The notes: a model not told the origin generated them from the sequence alone. A stretch of DNA of 64,000 bases from Allofournierella massiliensis (GCF_021531255.1 NZ_JAFBIO010000001.1:517048-581047); one strand, 5' to 3'; positions 53,131 to 62,543 are shown, counted from the stretch's first letter. Numbers and translations: made by a program.

Positions 53131-53175
53131 AAAAGCGCCCCAGGCGGAAAACCTTTCCGCCCGGGGCGCTTTTTT
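53131..53175. terminator. Bidirectional terminator
   Basis: A stem of about 17 bp (AAAAGCGCCCC... with GGGGCGCTTTTTT) between the convergent PAP2 and MATE genes. Confidence 0.88.
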
Positions 53176-53210
53176 GCCGAATTTTCGATTTTTGGGGGCC
53201 GGTGCCCAGT

Positions 53211-54551
53211 TCAGGCCCGTTTTTCCAGCCGCCGGTCGTACCACAGGCAGGCGGCCAGGTTGAAGAAGGAGGCGATGGGCACCGCCAGGCTGATGGTGAA
53301 CAGGCTGGCCCCGGGCAGCAGGCTGAACAGCCAGGAAAGGGGCACACGCACCAGGAAGGCCGCGGCCAGGCCCTGGAGCATCACAAAGGTGGTGTGCTCC
53401 CGCCCGTTGAAATAGCCCAGCATGCAGAACACCGCCGGGGAGATGAGGTATTCCGCCGCGCTGCCCCGGAAATAGCTGGCCGCGGCGGCGATCACCGCCG
53501 GGTCATCCTCAAAGATGGAGGCCAGCAGCCCGCCCCAGAAGAAGGTGAGCAGGAAGATGCCGGCGCCCACCCCCACCGAGATCCGGCGGGCCAGGATGAG
53601 GGCCTGGCGGGCACGGCCGGGCTGGGCGGCCCCCATGTTCTGGGCCACAAAGGCCGAAAGGGCCGACATAAAGGCCATGGGCACGATGGAAAGAAAGACA
53701 AAGAGCTTTTCGGTGATGCCGATGCCCGCCGAGGCGGCCACCCCCAGCTGGTTGACGATGCTGGTGATCATGAGGAAGGAGAGGTTCACCAGGAAATCCT
53801 GCAGGGCGATGGGGGTGCCCAGGGCGGCGATCCGCCCCGCCGGCCGCCAGCCCCGGAAGCTGGCCCGGGAAAGGGTGAAGGGCAGCGGGTGGCGGCGGAG
53901 ATACAGGGCCGAAAAAGCCACGCTGCCCGCCTGGGCCGCCACGGTGGCCAGGGCCGCGCCGGCGGCATCCAGCCCCAGGCCCGCCACAAAAACCAGGTCC
54001 AGCACCACATTGATGGCGCAGGCGATGACCACAAACAGAAGGGGGCTGCGGGAATTGCCAAGGCCCCGGAACACCCCGCTGATGCCGTTATAGGCGGTGA
54101 CAAAAATCATGCCGCAGCCGCAGATCCGCAGATAGGTCACCGCCTGGGCCCGGGAAGCCTCGGGCACATTCATCCAGTCCGCTGCCGCCGGGGCCAGGGC
54201 CACCGTGAGGGCGGTGAGGCCCAGGGCCAGCAGGGTGAACAGCCGCAGCTGCCCCGCCACCACCCGGGCGGCCTCGGCCTTATCCTGGGCGCCCACGGCC
54301 TTGCCCACCAGCACCGTGACGCCCATGGTCAAGCCGGTGACCAGGCCGGTGACGGCCTGCATCATCTGGCTGCCGGTGGCCACCGCAGCGGTGCTGGCCG
54401 TGGGGGCAAAGCGGCCCACCACCGCCAGGTCTACCGCGCCGTACAGGGCCTGCAGAAGAAGGGAGAGCATGAGCGGAAGGGCAAAACGGGCCAGCGGCGG
54501 CAGGATCGGCCCCTGCAAAAAGGAATTGAGCTGCTTTTGTTGTGCATCCAT
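53211..54551 (-). CDS. MATE-family multidrug efflux transporter
   Basis: 446 residues with twelve hydrophobic segments in two homologous halves. LPLMLSLLLQALYGAVDLAVVGRFAP and GVFRGLGNSRSP are MATE-like (NorM/DinF superfamily). Uses an ion gradient to expel drugs or metabolites. ATG at 54551 follows GGAAAGGAG. A leader with a terminator hairpin lies between its promoter and the start codon, so expression is likely controlled by attenuation. Confidence 0.9.
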   Translation of the reverse strand: MDAQQKQLNSFLQGPILPPLARFALPLMLSLLLQALYGAVDLAVVGRFAPTASTAAVATGSQMMQAVTGLVTGLTMGVTVLVGKAVGAQDKAEAARVVAGQLRLFTLLALGLTALTVALAPAAADWMNVPEASRAQAVTYLRICGCGMIFVTAYNGISGVFRGLGNSRSPLLFVVIACAINVVLDLVFVAGLGLDAAGAALATVAAQAGSVAFSALYLRRHPLPFTLSRASFRGWRPAGRIAALGTPIALQDFLVNLSFLMITSIVNQLGVAASAGIGITEKLFVFLSIVPMAFMSALSAFVAQNMGAAQPGRARQALILARRISVGVGAGIFLLTFFWGGLLASIFEDDPAVIAAAASYFRGSAAEYLISPAVFCMLGYFNGREHTTFVMLQGLAAAFLVRVPLSWLFSLLPGASLFTISLAVPIASFFNLAACLWYDRRLEKRA

Positions 54552-54583
54552 CTTTGTGTATTCTCCTTTCCCGTACCGGGCAC

Positions 54584-54684
54584 AAAAAAACGCCAACAAG
54601 CATACACTTGTTGGCGATAATGTATCAAACGAAGCATCCCCCGGACGCAGGGCCTATTATACCAGACCGGGCAGGCCCCGTCAA
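54584..54684 (-). promoter_or_regulatory. MATE promoter and leader attenuator
   Basis: TTGACG (54679-54684) and TATAAT (54656-54661), 17 bp apart, give a leader of about 100 nt. It contains a perfect 10-bp hairpin (CGCCAACAAG at 54591-54600, CTTGTTGGCG at 54607-54616) followed on the minus strand by seven T (54584-54590): a complete terminator in front of the gene. A short reading frame starting ATG at 54637 (MLRLIHYRQQVYACW) runs through the hairpin. Confidence 0.75.
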
Positions 54685-54713
54685 GGGGGGCTTGCCCGGC
54701 CCGGCGGGAATCT

Positions 54714-56639
54714 TTATTTCTCGGCCAGGTTGCCGGTGTAGAGCTGGTAATACCGGCCCTTTTCGGCGATCAGGTCGTCGTGGGTGCCCCGCTCGATGAT
54801 CCGGCCGTTTTCCAGCACCATGATGCAGTCGCTGTTGCGCACGGTGGAGAGCCGGTGGGCGATGACAAAGGTGGTGCGGCCCTTCATCAGCTGGTCCATG
54901 CCCTCCTGCACGATCCGCTCGGTGCGGGTATCGATGCTGCTGGTGGCCTCGTCCAGGATCAGTACCGGCGGGTCGGCAATGGCCGCCCGGGCAATGGTGA
55001 GCAGCTGGCGCTGGCCCTGGCTCAGGTTGCCGCCGTCGCCGGTGAGCAGGGTATTGTACCCATCGGGCAGCCGGCGGATAAAGCCGTCAGCGTTCACCCG
55101 CCGGGCCGCCGCATACACCTCTTCATCGGTGGCGTCCAGCTTGCCGTAGCGGATGTTTTCCATCACCGTGCCGGTGAACAGGTGGGCGTCCTGCAGCACC
55201 ATGCCCAGGCTGCGGCGCAGGTCCGACTTGCGGATTTTGTTGATGTTGATGCCGTCGTAGCGGATCTTGCCGTCCTGGATATCATAGAACCGGTTGATCA
55301 GGTTGGTGATGGTGGTTTTGCCCGCGCCGGTGGAACCCACAAAGGCGATCTTCTGGCCGGGCTTGGCGTACATGTGGATATCGTGGAGCACGATCTTATC
55401 CGGGTTGTAGCCGAAATCCACCCCGTCAAAGACCACATCCCCCTTCTGGGGCTCATAGGTGGTCTCGCCGGTGGCCTTGTGGTAGTGCTTCCAGGCCCAG
55501 TGGCCGGTGCGCTTTTCGCTCTCGTGGGGCTTGCCTTCCTGGTCGTAGGTCACGTTCACCAGTTCCACATAGCCCTCGTCCGCCTCGGGCTTCTCGTCCA
55601 GCAGGCGGAAGACCCGGTCGGCGCCGGCCAGGGCCATGATGATGCTGTTCATCTGCTGGCTCACCTGGTTCACCGGCATCATAAAGCTCTTGTTGAAGCT
55701 GAGGAAGCTGGCAAGGCCGCCCAGGGTGAAGCCGCCCACCCCGCCCAGGGCCAGGATGCCGCCCACCATGGCGCAGAGCACATAGCTGATATTGCCCAGC
55801 TGGGCGTTGGCGGGCATCATCACGTTGGCAAAGGTGTTGGCGCTGCTGGCGCTCTCAAACAGCTTGTCGTTCAGCTCATCGAAGCGGCGGATGCTCTCCT
55901 CCTCGTGGCAGAACACCTTGACCACCTTCTGGCCGTTCATCATCTCCTCGATATAGCCGTTCACGGCGCCCAGGTCCTTCTGCTGGGCGGCAAAATACTT
56001 GCCGGACTGGCCCGCCAGCTTTTTGGAGACAAAGAGCATCAGCCCCACCATGGCCAGGGAGAGCAGGGTCAGGGGCACGTTCAAAAACAGCATGCTGGCC
56101 ACCACGCTGATCACCGTGATGGTGCTGGAAAAGAGCTGGGGCATGCTCTGGCTGATCATCTGGCGCAGGGTATCCACGTCGTTGGTGTAGATGGACATGA
56201 TGTCCCCGTGGGCGTGGGTATCAAAGTACCGGATGGGCAGGCTTTCCATATGGGTGAACAGGTCGTCCCGCAGCCGTTTGAGGGTGCCCTGGCTCACGTT
56301 CACCATCATCCGGTTATAGATAAAGGTGGACAATGCGCCGATCAGGTAAAAGCAGGCCACCCGCCCGATGGCCGCCGCCAGGGGGCCGAAATCCGGGTTG
56401 GGGGTGCCCATCATGGGCAGGATATAGTCATCGATCAGGGTCTTCATGAACAGGGTGCCCTGCACGTTGGCCAGGGTGCTGATGATGATAAAGAAGCCCA
56501 CCGCCAGCAAGGGCAGCCAGTTGTAATGCATCACATAGCGGAACAGCCGCTTTAAGATCAGGCCCGGGTTTTCCACCTTGGGCCGGGGGCCCCGCATTCC
56601 TCTGCGGCCGGGGCCGATGGGTCTTGTATTTTCCGCCAT
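54714..56639 (-). CDS. ABC exporter, permease/ATPase half (consensus site)
   Basis: 641 residues: six membrane helices, then a nucleotide-binding domain with Walker A GSTGAGKTT, signature LSQGQRQ and Walker B ILDEATS with the catalytic Glu. A linker insert before the ATPase domain (about 350-390) is unusual in length. Half of a heterodimer with the gene just upstream. ATG at 56639 follows GGGAGG. Likely a multidrug, peptide or lipid exporter. Confidence 0.92.
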   Translation of the reverse strand: MAENTRPIGPGRRGMRGPRPKVENPGLILKRLFRYVMHYNWLPLLAVGFFIIISTLANVQGTLFMKTLIDDYILPMMGTPNPDFGPLAAAIGRVACFYLIGALSTFIYNRMMVNVSQGTLKRLRDDLFTHMESLPIRYFDTHAHGDIMSIYTNDVDTLRQMISQSMPQLFSSTITVISVVASMLFLNVPLTLLSLAMVGLMLFVSKKLAGQSGKYFAAQQKDLGAVNGYIEEMMNGQKVVKVFCHEEESIRRFDELNDKLFESASSANTFANVMMPANAQLGNISYVLCAMVGGILALGGVGGFTLGGLASFLSFNKSFMMPVNQVSQQMNSIIMALAGADRVFRLLDEKPEADEGYVELVNVTYDQEGKPHESEKRTGHWAWKHYHKATGETTYEPQKGDVVFDGVDFGYNPDKIVLHDIHMYAKPGQKIAFVGSTGAGKTTITNLINRFYDIQDGKIRYDGININKIRKSDLRRSLGMVLQDAHLFTGTVMENIRYGKLDATDEEVYAAARRVNADGFIRRLPDGYNTLLTGDGGNLSQGQRQLLTIARAAIADPPVLILDEATSSIDTRTERIVQEGMDQLMKGRTTFVIAHRLSTVRNSDCIMVLENGRIIERGTHDDLIAEKGRYYQLYTGNLAEK

Positions 56640-56641
56640 CC

Positions 56642-58387
56642 TCAATCCTCCCCTTTCTGGTCAAAATCGCCGCCGCCCTGGGTCTGGCTCATATACACTT
56701 CCCGGTAGATCTCGTTATTGGCCAGCAGCTCCTCATGGGTGCCCCAACCGTTCACCTTGCCGTCATCCAGCACCAGGATATGGTCGGCATCCTGCACGCT
56801 GGAAATCCGCTGGGCAATGATGATCTTGGTGGTGCCGGGGATCTTCTGGGCGAAAGCCTGGCGGATCCTGGAATCGGTGGCGGTATCCACCGCGCTGGTG
56901 GAATCGTCCAGCAGCAGGATCTTGGGCTTTTTCAGAAGGGCCCGGGCAATGCAGAGCCGCTGCTTCTGCCCGCCGGAAACGTTGGAGCCGCCCTGTTCGA
57001 TGTGGGTATCGTAGCCGTCCGGCATGGCCTGGATGAAATCGTCGGCCTGGGCCAGCCGGCAGGCTTCCCGGATCTCCTCATCGGTGGCCGCCGGGTTGCC
57101 CCAGCGCATGTTTTTCTTGATGCTGCCGCTGAACAGTTCGTTCTTCTGCAGCACCATGGCCACACTGTTGCGCAGGGCCTCCAGGTCGTAACGGCGCACA
57201 TCCTCGCCGCCCACCTTCACGCAGCCCTCGGTCACATCGTACAGACGGGGGATGAGCTGCACCAGGCTGGATTTGGAGCTGCCGGTGCCGCCCACAATGC
57301 CCACCGTCTCGCCCGGGCGGATATGCAGGTCAATGCCGGTGAGGACCTCTTCCCCGCCCTTTTTGTAGGCAAAGCCCACATGTTCGAAATCGATGCCGCC
57401 GTCCTTCACCTGGGTGAGGGGGTCTTCCCCGTCGGCCAGGTCGCTGCGCTCGTTGAGCACCTCCACGATCCGGCGGGCGCTGGCCCGGCTCATGGTGATC
57501 ATGACAAAGACCATGGAGAGCATCATCAGGCTCATCAGGATGTTCATGCAGTAGTTCAGCAGGCTCATCAGGTTGCCGGTGGTCAAATCGCCCACCACGA
57601 TCATCTGGGCGCCGAACCAGGAGATGAACAGGATGCAGCCGTACACCGTCAGCTGCATCAGGGGCATGTTGAGGGTGAGGATCTTTTCCGCCTTCATGAA
57701 CAGGTCCCGCAGCCGGCCGCTGGCCCTTTTGAACTTCTCGTTCTCATAGTCTTCCCGCACATAGGCCTTCACCACCCGGATGGCCAGCACGTTTTCCTGC
57801 ACGCTGGCGTTCAGGTCATCGTATTTGCGGAAGGTCTCCTGGAAATAGCCGAAGGTGCGGCTCATGATGAAGACCAGGCAGATGCCCAGCACCACCACCG
57901 CCACCAGGTAGATGCTGGCCAGCCGGGGGCTGATGCTGAAGGCCATGCACATGGCCACAATCAGGCTCACCGGGGCACGGGTGCACATGCGCAGGATCAT
58001 CTGGTAGGCGTTCTGCAGGTTGGTCACGTCGGTGGTAAGCCGGGTGACCAGGCCCGCGGTGGAGTATTTGTCAATATTGGAAAAACTGAAGGTCTGGATG
58101 TTCCGGTACATGGCCCGGCGCAGGTTGCGGGCAAAGCCGGTGGCGGCCCGGGCGCCGAAGCGCCCCCCCATCACACCGAAAAGCAGCCCCAGCGCCGCCG
58201 CCAGGATCATCCAGGCGCCCACCACATAGATATGGTGGATATCTCCCTTTTCCACCCCGTCGTCAATGATGGAGGCCATCATCAGGGGTATGATCATCTC
58301 CATGATCACCTCGCCGATCATGCACAGCGGGGTGAGGATGGAATCCCGCGCAAATTCTCCGATCTGCGCTTTCAGCGTTTTCAGCAT
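56642..58387 (-). CDS. ABC exporter, permease/ATPase half (degenerate site)
   Basis: 581 residues, same layout. Walker A GGTGSSKSS, signature VSGGQKQ, but Walker B ends LLLDDSTSA: Asp replaces the catalytic Glu, the hallmark of the degenerate half in heterodimeric exporters such as BmrCD and TM287/288. ATG at 58387 has GGAGGAG and overlaps the marR stop by 7 nt. Confidence 0.92.
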   Translation of the reverse strand: MLKTLKAQIGEFARDSILTPLCMIGEVIMEMIIPLMMASIIDDGVEKGDIHHIYVVGAWMILAAALGLLFGVMGGRFGARAATGFARNLRRAMYRNIQTFSFSNIDKYSTAGLVTRLTTDVTNLQNAYQMILRMCTRAPVSLIVAMCMAFSISPRLASIYLVAVVVLGICLVFIMSRTFGYFQETFRKYDDLNASVQENVLAIRVVKAYVREDYENEKFKRASGRLRDLFMKAEKILTLNMPLMQLTVYGCILFISWFGAQMIVVGDLTTGNLMSLLNYCMNILMSLMMLSMVFVMITMSRASARRIVEVLNERSDLADGEDPLTQVKDGGIDFEHVGFAYKKGGEEVLTGIDLHIRPGETVGIVGGTGSSKSSLVQLIPRLYDVTEGCVKVGGEDVRRYDLEALRNSVAMVLQKNELFSGSIKKNMRWGNPAATDEEIREACRLAQADDFIQAMPDGYDTHIEQGGSNVSGGQKQRLCIARALLKKPKILLLDDSTSAVDTATDSRIRQAFAQKIPGTTKIIIAQRISSVQDADHILVLDDGKVNGWGTHEELLANNEIYREVYMSQTQGGGDFDQKGED

Positions 58388-58872
58388 AAGTCTCCTCCCT
58401 CTTCTTTGGTTTCGCACGGGGCGCCTGGGCCCGGCCCCAGGGCGCCTGCGTTTTCCATCAGCCGGTCCATCATACTGCCCAGCAGGGCCTGCTCCTGGGG
58501 TGAAAAGCCCCGCACCAGGGCCTCGTTGGCTGCCCGGAACCGCTCCCCGATATCCGCCTTGGCCCGGTAGGCCTGCGGGGTGAGCAGGATGCGCCGGCTG
58601 CGCTTATCCCTGGGGTCCGTCTCGGTATGCACAAAGCCCTTCTGTTCCATCCGGTCGATCACGCCCAGCACCGTCACATGGCTCTGGCGCAGCCACCGGC
58701 TCATGGCCCGTATGTTCACCTGCCTGCCATCCTGCTCGCAGTGGTACAGATAAAACAGCACCTGCGCCTGCGAGGCGGTAAGCTGCCACTGGCGGAACAT
58801 CTCGTTCATCTGCTGGTCCAGTCGGCCGCTCAGGCACTTGATCTTTGCCCCGAGAGGCAATTCCCGTTCCAC
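58381..58872 (-). CDS. MarR-family regulator of the ABC exporter
   Basis: 163 residues; winged helix with MSRWLRQSHVTVLGVIDRMEQKGFVHTETDPRDKRSRRILLT. First gene of a three-gene operon with both exporter halves, which argues for substrate-responsive autorepression. The promoter carries an inverted repeat just downstream of the -10. Confidence 0.88.
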   Translation of the reverse strand: MERELPLGAKIKCLSGRLDQQMNEMFRQWQLTASQAQVLFYLYHCEQDGRQVNIRAMSRWLRQSHVTVLGVIDRMEQKGFVHTETDPRDKRSRRILLTPQAYRAKADIGERFRAANEALVRGFSPQEQALLGSMMDRLMENAGALGPGPGAPCETKEEGGDLC

Positions 58873-58901
58873 GCGCTTCCCCTCCCTTTCTCCAAAATTG
58901 G

Positions 58902-58959
58902 TAGCATGCTATATGTTTGCACGCTAGGTAATTATAAAGAGTAGCTTTGGCTTCGTCAA
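58902..58959 (-). promoter_or_regulatory. marR-ABC promoter and operator
   Basis: TTGACG (58954-58959) and TATAAT (58931-58936), 17 bp apart on the minus strand. An inverted repeat TAGCATGC/GCACGCTA (58902-58909 and 58919-58926, one mismatch) covers the start point. Confidence 0.75.
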
Positions 58960-59080
58960 CAATTTTTTTGTGGATTTTTTGTGTACAACAGAGAAATCCG
59001 CTCCCTCCCCTTTCCCCTTGTGCTATACTGTTACCTATATAAGGCCGGGGGCTTGCCCCGGCATGGCGGGAGGTTTTTGT

Positions 59081-60865
59081 ATGGATATACCCGAGAGACT
59101 GGCGGCCCTGCGCGCCCGGATGGCAAAGGCGGGGGTAACTTTATATCTGGTGCCCACCTCGGATTTTCACGGCTCCGAGTATGTGGGGGAATATTTCAAG
59201 TGCCGGGAGTACCTTTCCGGCTTTACCGGCAGCGCCGGCACCCTGCTGGTGGGGGAAACCCAGGCCTGGCTCTGGACGGACGGGCGCTATTTCCTCCAGG
59301 CCCAGCGCCAGCTGGCGGGCAGCGGCATCACCCTCATGCGGATGGGGGAGGAAGGGGTGCCCACCCTGCCCCAGAAGCTGGCCGAACTGTGCGGCCCGGG
59401 GGCCGTGCTGGGCTTTGACGGGCGCACCCTCAACGCCCGGTTTGTGAACAGCCTGCGCCGCAAGCTGCCGGGCCTGGCTCTGCGGTCGGGGCTGGATCTG
59501 GCCGGGGAGGTCTGGCCCGGGCGGCCCGCCCTCTCCCAACAGCCGGTGTGGGAGCTGCCCGCCGAAACGGCCGGCCGCACCCGGGCCCAAAAGCTGGCCG
59601 ATATCCGGGCCGGGATGCGGGCGGAAGGGGCCGGGCTGCTCCTGCTCACCTGCCTGGACGAGATTGCCTGGCTCTTCAACCTGCGGGGGGATGACGTGGC
59701 CTGCTGCCCGGTCTTTCTGGCCTATGCCCTGGTGGAAGAGGATCGGGCCCGGCTCTTTGCCGCCCGGGAGGCCTTTTCGCCAGAGCTGACCGCCAGCCTT
59801 AAGGCGGACGGGGTGGAGCTTTGCCCCTATGGGGATATTTTTGCCGCCCTGCGGGCCCTGCCGGGTGGCAGCGCCCTCTGGCTGGACAGCGCCACCGCCA
59901 ACTATTCCCTCTTCTGCAGCCTGCCCGCCGGCACCCATGTGACCGACAAGCCCAGCCCGGCGGTGCTGGCCAAGAGCGTCAAGAACGACGCCGAAATTCA
60001 GGGGGAGAAAACGGCCCACCTGTATGACGGCATCGCCCTCACCAAATTCATTTACCGGCTCAAGACCGGCGGGGCCGAAGGGCTCACCGAGCTGTCGGCG
60101 GCGGATATTCTGGAAGGATTGCGCCGCCAGCAGCCCGGCTACCTGGGCCCCAGCTTCGAGACCATCTCGGCCTACGGGCCCCACGGGGCGGTGGTGCACT
60201 ACGCCCCCACCCCCGAAACCGACCTGCCCCTGCAGGCCCGGGGCTTTTTGCTGGTGGACAGCGGCGGCCAGTACCGCACCGGCACCACCGACGTGACCCG
60301 CACCATCGCCCTGGGCCCCCTTACCGGCCAGGAGCGGCAGCTATACACCGCCGTGCTGCGGGGCCACCTGGCCCTGGCGGCGGCCCGGTTCCGGCAGGGC
60401 TGCACCGGCCGGAACCTGGACTACCTGGCCCGTGCCCCCCTGTGGGAGAAGGGGCTGGATTACAACCACGGCACCGGCCACGGGGTGGGCTTTCTGCTCA
60501 ACGTGCACGAGGGGCCCAACAGCATCCGCTGGCGGCCGGCCCAGAACCCCGCCGACGACGCGGTGCTGCTGCCCGGCATGATCACCTCGGATGAACCGGG
60601 CATCTACCTGGACGGCCGGTTCGGGGTGCGGCTGGAAAACCTGCTGCTCTGCGCCCAGGCCCAGCGCACCGAATACGGGGTCTTTCTGGGCTTTGAGCCC
60701 CTCACCCTGGCCCCCTTCGACCGGCAGGCCATCCTGCCCGGGGAGATGACCCGGGAGGAGCTGGAGCTCCTGAACCGCTATCACCAGAGGGTGTACGAGG
60801 CCCTGGCCCCCCACCTGAGCCCGGAAGAGGCCCGGTGGCTCCAGGCCGAGACCCTGCCCCTGTAA
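59081..60865 (+). CDS. Aminopeptidase P family protein (Xaa-Pro aminopeptidase)
   Basis: 594 residues in the three-domain layout of the long M24B form: two creatinase-like N-terminal domains and a pita-bread metallopeptidase domain. Metal ligands: Asp in LLVDSGGQY and TTDVTRT, His in GTGHGVGF, Glu in SDEPGIY and RLENLL. Releases N-terminal residues that precede proline; cytoplasmic. ATG at 59081 follows GGGAGG. An extended -10 (TGCTATACT, 59021-59029) is upstream. Divergent from the marR-ABC operon. Confidence 0.93.
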   Translation: MDIPERLAALRARMAKAGVTLYLVPTSDFHGSEYVGEYFKCREYLSGFTGSAGTLLVGETQAWLWTDGRYFLQAQRQLAGSGITLMRMGEEGVPTLPQKLAELCGPGAVLGFDGRTLNARFVNSLRRKLPGLALRSGLDLAGEVWPGRPALSQQPVWELPAETAGRTRAQKLADIRAGMRAEGAGLLLLTCLDEIAWLFNLRGDDVACCPVFLAYALVEEDRARLFAAREAFSPELTASLKADGVELCPYGDIFAALRALPGGSALWLDSATANYSLFCSLPAGTHVTDKPSPAVLAKSVKNDAEIQGEKTAHLYDGIALTKFIYRLKTGGAEGLTELSAADILEGLRRQQPGYLGPSFETISAYGPHGAVVHYAPTPETDLPLQARGFLLVDSGGQYRTGTTDVTRTIALGPLTGQERQLYTAVLRGHLALAAARFRQGCTGRNLDYLARAPLWEKGLDYNHGTGHGVGFLLNVHEGPNSIRWRPAQNPADDAVLLPGMITSDEPGIYLDGRFGVRLENLLLCAQAQRTEYGVFLGFEPLTLAPFDRQAILPGEMTREELELLNRYHQRVYEALAPHLSPEEARWLQAETLPL

Positions 60866-60912
60866 GGGTATGCCCCCGGAGCGGTGCCCTTGCCCGCCCC
60901 GGCCGCCCCACG

Positions 60913-60947
60913 CAAAAAAGCCTCCCCGCCGCGGCGGGGAGGCTTTT
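60913..60947. terminator. Bidirectional terminator
   Basis: Stem AAAAGCCTCCCCGC with its complement, flanked by A and T runs, between the convergent peptidase and permease genes. Confidence 0.9.
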
Positions 60948-60974
60948 CATTTGGCTGTGGAAGGGGTACGGGAC

Positions 60975-62327
60975 TCAGACCTGCATGTTCAGGCCCTGTT
61001 CGCCGCCTTCCACCTTGTCGAAGGCGTAGTCGTTGCCGGGCAGGATGGCGTTGAGCAGGATGCCCAGCAGGGAGGCGATGGCCAGGCCGGTGAGGCTGAT
61101 GCTGTAGCTGCCCACCGGGATGGTGATGCCGCCGTAGGCGTTGAAGCCCAGGGCCGACACCAGGATGACCGCCGCAATGATCAGGTTGCGGCTGTTGGTG
61201 AAGTCCACCTGGTTCTCCACCACGTTCCGCACACCGATGGCCGAGATCATGCCGTACAGGATGAAGGAGATGCCGCCGATGATGCCGGAGGGGATGGTGT
61301 TGATGAGGGCCTCAAACTTGGGGCAGAAGCTGAACAGCAGGGCGAAGCAGGCAGCGATGCGCACCACACGGGGGTCGTACACCTTGGAAAGGGCCAGCAC
61401 GCCGGTATTCTCGCCGTAGGTGGTGTTGGCGGGGCCGCCCAGCAGGCCGGCCAGGGCGGTGGCCAGGCCGTCGCCCATGATGGTACGGTTCAGGCCGGGG
61501 TCCCGGATGAAGTTCTTGCCGGTGGTGGCGCTGATGGAGGCGATGTCGCCGATATGCTCCATCACGGTGGCGATGGCGATGGGCATGATGGTGAAGAGGG
61601 CGGAAACGAACTCGGGGCTGCCGTCAAAGCGGAACAGGCCCATCTCGCTGGTATGCAGGGGCAGGCCGAACCAGGCAGCCTGGCCGATGGCGTCAAAGTT
61701 CACCGCGCCGATGGCCAGAGCCACCAGGTAGGAGACGATGACGCCGATGAGGATGGGCAGGATCTTGACCATTCCCTTGCCCCAGATGTTGCAGACGATG
61801 ACCACGGCCAGAGCCACAATGGCCAGCAGCCAGTTGCTGGAAGCGTTGGAGACTGCCGAAGAGGAAAGGATCAGGCCGATGGAGATGATGATGGGGCCGG
61901 TGACCACCGGGGGGAAGAACCGCATGATCCGCCCTATCCCGAAGGCCGAGATGAGCAGGCTGATCACCACATACACCAGGCCCGCGCAGGCCACGGCGGC
62001 GCAGGCGTAGGGCAGCATCTCGGTGTTGGGCAGGGTCTGGTTGCCGGAAGCGTCCGGCAGCATGGGGGCCACGATACCGAAGCCGCCCAGGAAGGCGAAG
62101 GAAGAACCCAGGAAGGCGGGAACCTTGCCCTTGGTGATGAGATGGAACAGCAGGGTGCCCAGGCCCGCGCACAGCAGGGTGGTGGACACGCTCAGCCCGG
62201 TGAGCAGCGGCACCAGCACGGTGGCGCCGAACATGGCGAAGGTGTGCTGCACACCCAAAATCAGCATCTTGGGCGCGCCCAGCTGACGGGCGTCAAAGAT
62301 GCCCTCCGCTCCGACTTGTTTATTCAT
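60975..62327 (-). CDS. uraA: Uracil/xanthine (NCS2) permease, uracil type
   Basis: 450 residues, about 14 helices. GVQHTFAMFGATVLVPLLTG is the start typical of UraA/PyrP; the substrate-binding helix has MEHIGDIASIS and GGPANTTYGENTGVLALS. Brings in uracil with protons. ATG at 62327 follows GAGGAGG. A terminator hairpin in the leader suggests attenuation by pyrimidine supply. Confidence 0.92.
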   Translation of the reverse strand: MNKQVGAEGIFDARQLGAPKMLILGVQHTFAMFGATVLVPLLTGLSVSTTLLCAGLGTLLFHLITKGKVPAFLGSSFAFLGGFGIVAPMLPDASGNQTLPNTEMLPYACAAVACAGLVYVVISLLISAFGIGRIMRFFPPVVTGPIIISIGLILSSSAVSNASSNWLLAIVALAVVIVCNIWGKGMVKILPILIGVIVSYLVALAIGAVNFDAIGQAAWFGLPLHTSEMGLFRFDGSPEFVSALFTIMPIAIATVMEHIGDIASISATTGKNFIRDPGLNRTIMGDGLATALAGLLGGPANTTYGENTGVLALSKVYDPRVVRIAACFALLFSFCPKFEALINTIPSGIIGGISFILYGMISAIGVRNVVENQVDFTNSRNLIIAAVILVSALGFNAYGGITIPVGSYSISLTGLAIASLLGILLNAILPGNDYAFDKVEGGEQGLNMQV

Positions 62328-62379
62328 AGAAAACCTCCTCGCAGGGGCCCAGCCCTGCCTTTCGTATTCCTTGCCCCGC

Positions 62380-62460
62380 AAAAAAGGCAGCGCCCCCCAA
62401 CGGCGTTGCCTTTAAAAGGAACATTTTCCTTATCATAGCAGAGCCGCGCCCCTTGCGCAA
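62380..62460 (-). promoter_or_regulatory. uraA promoter and leader terminator
   Basis: TTGCGC (62455-62460) and TATGAT (62432-62437), 17 bp apart. Directly after the start point a hairpin (AAAGGCA, 62407-62413, with TGCCTTT) ends in six T (62380-62385), still 50 nt before the start codon. The PyrR-binding consensus is not visible. Confidence 0.65.
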
Positions 62461-62543
62461 GGTTTTTGGGGGATTTTTCCCGGTTTTTCCGCTTTTTTTC
62501 CGGCCCGGGGCCGCCCCGCTGCCCCCCCGCAGGCGAAAAGTTG

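Noticed and set aside
54431..54637. 68-codon frame before and into the MATE gene as an independent protein gene
   Set aside because: It overlaps the MATE start in another frame and is meaningful only as a possible short leader whose translation affects the hairpin.
56624..58570. 648-codon open frame on the plus strand
   Set aside because: Antisense of the ABC exporter; composition is the mirror of that gene.
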